NCBI GenBank assembly: GCA_035316885.1
Contig: DATHII010000279.1
Span: forward strand, 1 to 11,227
Source of the DNA: DASRTE01 sp035316885
GTDB taxonomy: Bacteria > Actinomycetota > Actinomycetes > Jiangellales > Jiangellaceae
Length of the DNA: 11,227 bases
Direction of reading: 5' to 3'
Shown here: piece by piece, positions 6,826 through 11,227 of the stretch
Layout of the letters: every line of letters starts with the position of its first letter
How positions within the stretch are numbered: the first letter of the stretch is position 1
Position numbers and translations under genes: made by a program
Notes under the pieces: model-generated
Databases searched by the model: none
What the model was told of the DNA's origin: nothing
The model's input: only the letters and a program-made list of their open reading frames with translations

Positions 6826-6890
6826 TCACAGATCCCGCCGCGCTGCGCGTGTTTGGCCGCGCGGCAAGTGCAAGGGTGACAAATCTGTGA
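6826..6890. repeat. Nested inverted repeats in the whiB1 upstream region
   Basis: Outer arms TCACAGAT (6826-6833) and ATCTGTGA (6883-6890) are perfectly complementary. They enclose a second perfect pair, GCCGCGC (6837-6843) and GCGCGGC (6859-6865). Transcribed from either strand, the 65 nt could fold as a two-step hairpin with an asymmetric interior loop. It could end transcription from the DAG-kinase-like gene, form part of a small RNA, or lie in a long whiB1 leader. No U tract is present. Confidence 0.45.
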
Positions 6891-6951
6891 CTCGAGAACA
6901 AGACCTATGTGGCGCTCGTCTCATCGCGTAGAGTGTCGCGTACGTCACAGT

Positions 6952-6971
6952 GGGACAAACAGGGACAAAAC
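6952..6971. repeat. Short tandem repeat beside the DAG-kinase-like stop
   Basis: GGGACAAAC (6952-6960) is followed after one base by GGGACAAAAC (6962-6971) and then a G run. The block is A-rich for this genome and begins 15 nt downstream of the lipid-kinase stop. On the minus strand it reads as two T-rich blocks, and it could be a termination region. Nothing else is recognised between it and the nested repeat. Confidence 0.35.
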
Positions 6972-6986
6972 AGGGGGGCAGAACCG

Positions 6987-7913
6987 CTAGAGCACGACGT
7001 GCAGCACCGCCGGGTGCGAGCGCAGCGTCATCGTGGAGCGTTCTCCGAGGAAGTCGCCGTCGACCTGTACGGGCACCGGTCGCTCCGACCTCAGCACGAA
7101 TCCGGTCTGGTCGTGCAACAGGATGACGTCGCGCCCCCGTGGCCCGCGTTCGGTGGTGAGGGTGATCTCGGCGAGGTGGCGCAACGCCGCGGCAATGCCC
7201 AGCCCGGTGAGAGCGAACAGGTCCAGCCCGGTGTCGAAGCTCGCCCGCGGCGTCGGGTTGAGCGGACGCCCGCCGAGGTAGGTCCACGGCGCGCTGTTCG
7301 TCACAACGGCCATGGAGATACCGGGCACCGGGTCGGCGCCATCGCGCTCGAGCACGATCTGCCCCTCCGAGCGGTCCTCCTGGGCGAAGAACCGGCGAAT
7401 GGCGGCCCGTGTGTAGAGACCCAGGGTCGAGCGCTTGCCGCGCTCACGCATCTCCTCCACCCGGCGGATGACGTCGGCGTCGAAGCCGATCCCCGCGCAG
7501 AAGGTGAACCACCGCTCGTCGAGCCGGCCCAGGCCCAACGGTCTGCGGCGTTGCGACCGCACCGCGTCGAGCAACTGGCCGGTCGCCTCGACGGGATCCT
7601 CGGGCAGGCCGAGGTTGCGGGCCAACACGTTGGTGCTGCCGCCCGGCACGATGGCCAGGTCGGGCACGCGGGGCCAGGACCCGTCGTCCAGCAGGCCGTT
7701 GACCACCTCGTTGACTGTGCCGTCGCCGCCGACGGCCACGACGAGGTCGAGGCCGTCCCTGCGGGCCTGGCGGGCCAGATCGACGGCATGACCTCGGTGG
7801 CCGGTCTCGGCGACGTCGACCTTGAGGTCGTGCCGGAGGGCTGCGAGCAACACGTCGCGCGTGCGGCGTGATGTCGTCGTCGCTCGATGGTTGACGACGA
7901 CGAGGGCACGCAT
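6987..7913 (-). CDS. Diacylglycerol-kinase/YegS-family lipid kinase
   Basis: The 308-residue protein has the DAGK catalytic fold. The ATP-binding loop GGDGTVNEV is at 62-70 (LVVAVGGDGTVNEVVNG), and PGGSTNVLARNLG at 90-102 is the second conserved motif. A C-terminal beta-rich domain contains WFTFCAGIGFDADVI, the WTYLGGRPLNPTP region and a final VQVDGDFLG block. Such enzymes phosphorylate diacylglycerol, sphingoid bases or related lipids at the inner membrane face; the substrate is not readable here. Length is normal. The ATG 7913-7911 start lies directly before the first strand (RALVVVNHR), has no Shine-Dalgarno, and follows TACTCT by 7 nt. It is transcribed toward whiB1 and corresponds in position to mycobacterial Rv3218. 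Confidence 0.92.
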   Translation of the reverse strand: MRALVVVNHRATTTSRRTRDVLLAALRHDLKVDVAETGHRGHAVDLARQARRDGLDLVVAVGGDGTVNEVVNGLLDDGSWPRVPDLAIVPGGSTNVLARNLGLPEDPVEATGQLLDAVRSQRRRPLGLGRLDERWFTFCAGIGFDADVIRRVEEMRERGKRSTLGLYTRAAIRRFFAQEDRSEGQIVLERDGADPVPGISMAVVTNSAPWTYLGGRPLNPTPRASFDTGLDLFALTGLGIAAALRHLAEITLTTERGPRGRDVILLHDQTGFVLRSERPVPVQVDGDFLGERSTMTLRSHPAVLHVVL

Positions 7914-7920
7914 GCCGGCC

Positions 7921-7951
7921 AGAGTAACGGGGACGGGTTGGCCCGTACGCT
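7921..7951. promoter_or_regulatory. Divergent leaderless promoters
   Basis: Minus-strand TACTCT (7926-7921) lies 7 nt before the ATG of the lipid-kinase gene. Plus-strand TACGCT (7946-7951) lies 6 nt before the GTG of the membrane-protein gene. The start codons are only 44 bp apart, so each promoter's upstream part overlaps the other's -10, and the two may exclude each other. No clear -35 elements are visible. Confidence 0.5.
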
Positions 7952-7957
7952 GGCTGT

Positions 7958-8353
7958 GTGCCTACGGACTCGACCCCGAGCGGCCGCGGGCGTGGCCCCG
8001 CGGTGGCGACCGCCGTGGTCGCTGGGCAGGGGCTGGCGTTGGTCGGGTTCGGTGTGTGGCTGATAGTCAGACGGGCGGGCGACACGCCGAGCAACGAGTC
8101 GGTCTACGAGGGGTCGACGGCGTACATGTTCGTGACCGGCGCGCTGGTGCTGCTCGTCGCCGCGGCCATGTGGCGCGGACGCGGCTGGGCCATGGGAGCC
8201 GCGGTCTTCGTCCAGCTCCTCGCGCTCGCAGTGACCTACGAGATGGTCAACGCCGGCTTCTGGGTCGGGGCAGTGCCGCTCGGGCTCGCGTCGGCAGGTG
8301 CATTGTTGGCGATGCTCTCGCCGTCCGGTCGGGCGGCCTTCGACCGGTTGTGA
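7958..8353 (+). CDS. Four-helix integral membrane protein
   Basis: The 131-residue protein has a short polar N-terminus and four hydrophobic segments at about 15-37, 55-72, 77-95 and 100-121. WRGRGWAMG (72-80) forms a short basic turn between helices 2 and 3, and the C-terminus SPSGRAAFDRL is probably cytosolic. No catalytic motif is seen. It occupies the place of Rv3217c, a similarly small membrane protein divergent from the DAGK-like gene in mycobacteria (recalled synteny). The start is GTG 7958, 6 nt after TACGCT and without a Shine-Dalgarno. The stop is 44 nt from that of sigF, which converges on it. Confidence 0.8.
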   Translation: MPTDSTPSGRGRGPAVATAVVAGQGLALVGFGVWLIVRRAGDTPSNESVYEGSTAYMFVTGALVLLVAAAMWRGRGWAMGAAVFVQLLALAVTYEMVNAGFWVGAVPLGLASAGALLAMLSPSGRAAFDRL

Positions 8354-8397
8354 ACGCCACGGTCGTCCAGGCCCGACGACTCGAAGCCGTCCTGCGC

Positions 8398-9177
8398 TCA
8401 CATTTCGTCGGCGAGCAGACCTTTGCGCAGCCGCGCGAGTGTGCGGGCGAGCAGCCGCGAGACGTGCATCTGGGAGATGCCGACCTCGGCCGCGATCTGC
8501 GACTGGGTCATGCCCGCGAAGAACCGCAGCAGGAGGATCCGGCGTTCGCGCTCGGGCAGGCTCGCGAGCAGCGGTTTGAGCGCCTCCCGGTTCTCGACGC
8601 CCTCGAGGGCGGCGTCCTCGCTGCCCAGCATGTCGAGCACGGAGGGCCCGTCGGCGTCTCCTGCGTCGGGTGCGTCCAGCGAGAGTGTGCTGTAAGCCGC
8701 CGCCGATTCCAGACCCTCGAGAACGTCGTCCTCGCTGGCGCCGACACGTTCGGCCAGTTCGGTGACGGTGGGCGACCGTCCGAACTCCTGGGTCAGCACA
8801 CCGGTGGCCGATCCGATCGCCAGGCGCAGCTCTTGCAGCCGGCGCGGGACGCGCACGGCCCAGCCCTTGTCGCGGAACCAGCGCTTGATCTCGCCGACGA
8901 TCGTCGGAGTGGCGTACGTCGAGAACTCGACGCCGCGGCCGGGGTCGTACCTGTCGATCGCCTTGATCAGCCCGATCGTCGCGACCTGAACGAGGTCGTC
9001 GTACGGCTCGCCGCGGTTGCGGAAGCGGCGGGCGAGGTGCTCGACGAGCGGCCGGTGCAGCGTGACCAGCCGGTTGCGGGTCTCCTCCCGGCGAGGATCA
9101 CCGGCCGGAAGCGCCGCCAGTTCCGTCAGCAGGTCGCGGCTCTCCTCCCGGTCCACCCCCATCCCGGCAGAGGTCAC
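8398..9177 (-). CDS. sigF: RNA polymerase sigma factor, SigF/SigB type
   Basis: The 259-residue group 3 sigma factor has region 2 at about 35-105 (EHLARRFRNRGEPYDDLVQVATIGLIKAIDRYDP, then FSTYATPTIVGEIKRWFRD). Region 3 is at about 115-165. Region 4 is at about 195-255, ending in the helix-turn-helix MTQSQIAAEVGISQMHVSRLLARTL. It matches mycobacterial SigF along its length (GEPxDDLxQVA, ISQMHVSRLLA). SigF-type factors run general-stress, stationary-phase or sporulation-like programmes and are held off by an anti-sigma factor. The GTG at 9177 overlaps the rsbW stop in a GTGA, giving translational coupling. An ATG at 9162 is a possible shorter start. Region 1 is absent, as expected for this group. 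Confidence 0.94.
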   Translation of the reverse strand: MTSAGMGVDREESRDLLTELAALPAGDPRREETRNRLVTLHRPLVEHLARRFRNRGEPYDDLVQVATIGLIKAIDRYDPGRGVEFSTYATPTIVGEIKRWFRDKGWAVRVPRRLQELRLAIGSATGVLTQEFGRSPTVTELAERVGASEDDVLEGLESAAAYSTLSLDAPDAGDADGPSVLDMLGSEDAALEGVENREALKPLLASLPERERRILLLRFFAGMTQSQIAAEVGISQMHVSRLLARTLARLRKGLLADEM

Positions 9178-9572
9178 CCGGTGCTCATCTCTCTCTGCTT
9201 GCGCAGCGTGAGCGTCACGTGTCCGTCGCTGACCGTCGCATCGACCTCGCCGGCCAGGGCAGTGAGCACGGTCCAGGCGAACGTGTCGCGGGCAGGTGGG
9301 TCGGTGGTCACCGACGGAACGGAGACGGCGACCTGGAGCTGATCGGGCCGGAGGTCGAAGCGGCACTCGATCCGGGCCTCAGGGGCGGCCAGAGGCAGCA
9401 GCAATGCGCATGCCTCGTCTACGGCGATCCGCAGATCCTCGATGTCGTCGAGGGTGAAGTTGAGCCGGGCGGCTAGCCCAGCGGTCGCCGTGCGCAGAAC
9501 CGCGAGGTACGCGCCCGACGCGGGCACGCGGAGCTCGACGTGGTCGCTGGGCAAAGCCGGTGTCTGGGTCAC
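9174..9572 (-). CDS. rsbW: RsbW/UsfX-like anti-sigma factor
   Basis: The 132-residue product has the GHKL (histidine-kinase-like ATPase) fold of anti-sigma factors: LPSDHVELRVPASGAYLAVLR, then LDDIEDLRIAVDEACALLLPLA (about 41-62), and DTFAWTVLTALAGEVD, which aligns with the C-terminal segment of mycobacterial UsfX/RsbW. As in UsfX, the N-box Asn expected after DEA is replaced (Leu57) and no D-x-G-x-G box is visible, so ATP binding or kinase activity may be weak or lost. It should bind SigF and block core polymerase; release would need an antagonist, not encoded here. The GTG start (9572-9570) has GAGGAG 4 nt upstream. The stop overlaps sigF by 4 bp. Confidence 0.88.
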   Translation of the reverse strand: MTQTPALPSDHVELRVPASGAYLAVLRTATAGLAARLNFTLDDIEDLRIAVDEACALLLPLAAPEARIECRFDLRPDQLQVAVSVPSVTTDPPARDTFAWTVLTALAGEVDATVSDGHVTLTLRKQREMSTG

Positions 9573-9599
9573 AGGTCTCCTCGAGCCTGACGACCAGAA

Positions 9600-9631
9600 C
9601 AGAGGCGCCTCGTCGTGCGGTGGTGCCTCTG
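9600..9631 (-). terminator. Hairpin between sodN and rsbW
   Basis: CAGAGGCGCC (9600-9609) pairs with GGTGCCTCTG (9622-9631), ten pairs including one G-T, around a 12-nt loop. It begins 23 nt after the sodN stop and ends 27 nt before the rsbW GTG. It probably ends or trims sodN mRNA, and may let part of the transcription continue into rsbW-sigF, since no clear rsbW promoter was found in the 82-nt gap. Confidence 0.55.
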
Positions 9632-9654
9632 CCCGTGGCCGGGCTGCCGAGCGG

Positions 9655-10053
9655 TCAGGCGGCCTTCTTGGTCTCCGCGAAGATCTCGGCGATCTCGTCG
9701 ATCTTGCCGAGCAGCTGATCGGCGATCGCGGGGTCGGTCGAGCCCTTGGAGCCGCCGCCACCGGCGAGCTTGGTGGCATCGTTGAACAACTGGTGCAGCT
9801 GCGGATACTTCTCGAAGTGCGGCGGCTTGAAGTAGTCGGTCCAGAGCACCCAGAGGTGGTGCTTCACGAGCTCGGCGCGCTGCTCCTTGATGATCAGAGC
9901 CCGCGTGCGGAAGTCGGGGTCGTCGCTGTCCTGGAACTTCTCGCAGATCGCCTTGACCGACTGGGCCTCGATTCGGGCCTGCGCAGGGTCGTACACACCG
10001 CAGGGAAGATCGCAGTGGGCCGAGACCTCGATGGTGTGAGCGAGCAGGCGCAT
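9655..10053 (-). CDS. sodN: Nickel superoxide dismutase
   Basis: The 132-residue precursor contains the nickel-hook sequence HCDLPCGVYDPAQARIEAQS beginning at residue 13. After removal of the 12-residue leader (MRLLAHTIEVSA), His13 becomes the new N-terminus. Its amine and imidazole, with Cys14 and Cys18 and the Cys14 amide, bind Ni. The mature 120-residue four-helix protein assembles as a cytoplasmic hexamer that dismutates superoxide to oxygen and hydrogen peroxide. The helical blocks (LIIKEQRAELVKHHLWVLWTDYFKPPHFEKYP) are typical. The leader is slightly shorter than the 14 residues of Streptomyces. The ATG has GGAGAGG 7 nt upstream. It is divergent from its maturation protease sodX and points toward rsbW-sigF. 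Confidence 0.97.
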   Translation of the reverse strand: MRLLAHTIEVSAHCDLPCGVYDPAQARIEAQSVKAICEKFQDSDDPDFRTRALIIKEQRAELVKHHLWVLWTDYFKPPHFEKYPQLHQLFNDATKLAGGGGSKGSTDPAIADQLLGKIDEIAEIFAETKKAA

Positions 10054-10078
10054 CCGGTGTCCTCTCCGTACGGGTCGG

Positions 10079-10107
10079 TTGACCTCAGATCTACCCGGGC
10101 GACACTA
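10079..10107 (+). promoter_or_regulatory. Possible sodX promoter
   Basis: TTGACC (10079-10084) is a good -35. A weak -10 follows, either GACACT (10101-10106) at a 16-nt spacing or ACACTA (10102-10107) at 17. The inferred transcript would carry a 5' leader of roughly 30 nt with a GGAGAGGGG Shine-Dalgarno. Confidence 0.4.
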
Positions 10108-10119
10108 CTCCGGAACAAC
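10091..10119 (-). promoter_or_regulatory. Possible SigF/SigB-type promoter of sodN
   Basis: Minus-strand GGGTAG (10096-10091) is one base from the SigF/SigB -10 GGGTAT/C. GTTCCG (10116-10111) lies 14 nt upstream, or GTTGTT (10119-10114) 17 nt upstream; both partly match the GTTT-type -35. The start would be about 30 nt before the sodN ATG. It overlaps the possible sodX promoter on the other strand. Confidence 0.4.
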
Positions 10120-10144
10120 GACCACCCGACGGAGAGGGGAACCG

Positions 10145-10465
10145 GTGCCACGCTGGGGGTTCGCCATCGTGCGTGGGCGTTCGATGGAGCCCACCCTGCA
10201 CGACGGCGACCGGCTCATCGTGCGGTACGGCGGGCGGCCGCGACCCGGACGGGTGGCGGTGGTCCGGTTGCCCGGACGGTCCGATCTGGCGGTCAAGCGG
10301 ATCGGGTGGCGGGAAACGAACGGCTGGTGGGTCGAGCGCGACAACCTCCGGGAGGGCGTCGATTCCTGGCAGGTCGGAGCGGTGGCGCCGGACGGTGTCG
10401 TCGCCGTTGCTCTGGCCCGGGTCTGGCCTTGGCCACGGCGCTTGACCCGTATCGCCCGCCGTTGA
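10145..10465 (+). CDS. sodX: SodX, NiSOD maturation protease (S26 family)
   Basis: The 106-residue protein is a minimal S26 signal-peptidase domain. GRSMEPTLHDGD contains the nucleophile Ser13, and DLAVKRIGWRE contains the general base Lys51; WWVERDN and the following GVDSWQVGAV are the later conserved strands. Unlike signal peptidase I it has no N-terminal membrane anchor, consistent with a cytoplasmic job: cutting the leader from SodN so that His1 is exposed for nickel binding. The start is GTG 10145, with AGGGG 5 nt upstream. A TTG at 10079 would only add an unstructured region over the promoter. It is divergent from sodN and converges on the hydrolase with a 26-nt gap. Confidence 0.92.
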   Translation: MPRWGFAIVRGRSMEPTLHDGDRLIVRYGGRPRPGRVAVVRLPGRSDLAVKRIGWRETNGWWVERDNLREGVDSWQVGAVAPDGVVAVALARVWPWPRRLTRIARR

Positions 10466-10491
10466 TGTGGCCGATGGACGTGAGCGGAACC

Positions 10492-11227
10492 TCAGTGAAG
10501 ATATGGCTCGAGCAGGGCCAAGGTGGCGGCTGGGTCCTCGACGTGCGCGTTGTGGCCTAGGCCGGGGAGGGTCACGCGGGTCGACGACGGCCGGGCCAAC
10601 TCGCCGTCGGTGACCATCGGGTCGTGCTCGCCCCTGGCCAGCAGCACGGTGGAGCGCGCGGCGCCCAGCAGGCCGTGCAGGTCCGGTGCGCCGACGGAGA
10701 ACACGGCCTGGTCCATGGCAAGGCGCCACCGTCCCCCGTCCTGGAGCAGACCCGCCCAGACCGCCTCGTCGTCGGTGCTGAGCAGGCCGGCCAGACCCGA
10801 CACGCGCAAGTAGCGCGTTGCCGCGTCCTCGCGGGACGTGAACCAGGCAACGGGCCGGTGCGAAAGAGCATCGGCCTTGGCAAGCTCATCGGACGTCCAG
10901 GTCACCTTGATCCCGACGCCGACGGCGGCCTCGACCGGCACGCCGAACCAGCCACTGGCAAGCGTCAGTCCCAGGACGCCACCCAGTGAATGCCCGAGCA
11001 CGACCAGCCGCTCCGCGGGGCCGACGAGCGCGGCCAGACTGGCCGTCAGGGCGCCGAACGAGTAGCCGGGCAGCGGGTCGGAGCCGCCATGACCGGGCAG
11101 GTCCGGTGCCAGCCAACGCCCCGGCCACCGCTCGGCGAGCAGCGGCGCCCACCCGTTCCACACGTCGCTGGTAGCTCCGAGGCCGTGGACCAGGAGCAGA
11201 ACGGGCTCGCCCGCGCCGCCACCCTGA
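10492..11227 (-). CDS. Alpha/beta hydrolase (5' end beyond window)
   Basis: The frame is open to the right edge, giving about 245 residues without the true start. Early visible residues form a strand and the oxyanion HG motif (PVLLLVHGLGATSDVW), followed by APDLPGHGGSDP. The nucleophile elbow is GHSLGG, the acid is in ARGEHDPMV, and the catalytic His is in LPGLGHNAHVEDP, so the catalytic triad is complete. A GTG at 11163 lies after the HG motif and cannot be the start. Esters, lactones or haloalkanes are all possible substrates; only the fold is supported. Confidence 0.92.
   Translation of the reverse strand, partial: QGGGAGEPVLLLVHGLGATSDVWNGWAPLLAERWPGRWLAPDLPGHGGSDPLPGYSFGALTASLAALVGPAERLVVLGHSLGGVLGLTLASGWFGVPVEAAVGVGIKVTWTSDELAKADALSHRPVAWFTSREDAATRYLRVSGLAGLLSTDDEAVWAGLLQDGGRWRLAMDQAVFSVGAPDLHGLLGAARSTVLLARGEHDPMVTDGELARPSSTRVTLPGLGHNAHVEDPAATLALLEPYLH

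Larger units (their letters stand above)
10061..10137. repeat. Mirrored leader repeats of sodN and sodX
   Basis: CCTCTCCGT (10061-10069) and ACGGAGAGG (10129-10137) are perfect inverted copies. After a single extra base the match continues for CGGGT (10071-10075) against ACCCG (10124-10128). Each copy contains the GGAGAGG Shine-Dalgarno of its own gene, so sodN and sodX have near-identical translation leaders facing away from each other. Confidence 0.6.

Noticed and set aside
6932..6951. Second possible CRP-like site (TGTCG-N6-TCACA)
   Set aside because: Only one half matches the consensus well, and it is about 240 nt from the whiB1 start; too weak to call.
7822..9342. Long plus-strand open frame across the lipid kinase, membrane protein and sigF
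   Set aside because: It spans three well-supported genes in other frames and has low-complexity composition without motifs.
10091..10729. Minus-strand frame of 212 codons opposite sodX
   Set aside because: It overlaps both sodX and the hydrolase gene and has no recognisable features.
1..11227. Mobile element, phage, toxin-antitoxin, CRISPR or defence system
   Set aside because: No transposase, integrase, spaced direct repeats, tRNA or defence-protein motif was seen; all genes fit core actinobacterial functions.

Overview
The window is high-GC DNA with G/C-rich third codon positions throughout, dense gene packing and many GTG starts, as in an actinobacterium. The markers are actinobacterial: a WhiB1-type Wbl protein, a PdtaS-type cytosolic histidine kinase, a SigF/RsbW sigma/anti-sigma pair and a nickel superoxide dismutase (SodN) with its protease SodX. 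A Nocardioidaceae/Propionibacteriales-like soil actinobacterium would fit, but the genus is inference. Nothing suggests recent transfer: no insertion sequence, tRNA, phage gene or CRISPR array was seen, and base use is even.

Layout. 1-375 (-): N-terminal part of an exported protein, possibly lysyl-oxidase-like. 454-963 (-): GNAT acetyltransferase. 995-1162 (-) and 1257-2210 (+): a 55-residue membrane protein divergent from a GlxA-type AraC regulator, with an inverted-repeat operator cluster between them. 2222-3901 (-): IlvG-type ThDP enzyme. 3943-4848 (-): DUF2785-like protein. 4937-6397 (+): PdtaS, convergent with WhiB1 (6450-6701, -) across a strong shared hairpin. 6987-7913 (-): diacylglycerol-kinase/YegS-family lipid kinase, divergent from a four-helix membrane protein (7958-8353, +). 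9572-8398 (-): rsbW then sigF, overlapping by 4 bp. 9655-10053 (-) and 10145-10465 (+): divergent sodN and sodX. 10492-11227 (-): alpha/beta hydrolase cut by the right edge.

How the genes relate. The block membrane protein / DAG-kinase-like protein / WhiB1 / PdtaS has, from memory, the same order and orientation as Rv3217c-Rv3218-whiB1-Rv3220c in Mycobacterium tuberculosis, so it looks like an ancestral actinobacterial regulatory block. WhiB1 keeps a CRP-like palindrome upstream, as its mycobacterial counterpart does. The second theme is stress defence: sodN is transcribed toward rsbW-sigF, and its upstream region holds a match to a SigF/SigB-type promoter, suggesting (inference) that NiSOD belongs to the SigF regulon. 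SodX faces away from sodN across a short, nearly symmetric control region.

A translation pattern runs through the window. At least five genes (GNAT, ilvG-like, pdtaS, DAG kinase-like, four-helix membrane protein) have a TANNNT -10 hexamer 6-7 nt before a GTG/ATG start and no Shine-Dalgarno, as expected of leaderless mRNAs. whiB1, rsbW, sodN and sodX instead have clear Shine-Dalgarno sequences. No clearly new multi-gene system was found; the most testable items are the operator cluster at 1171-1250, the sodN/sodX/SigF control region, the CRP-like site before whiB1 and the nested inverted repeat at 6826-6890.
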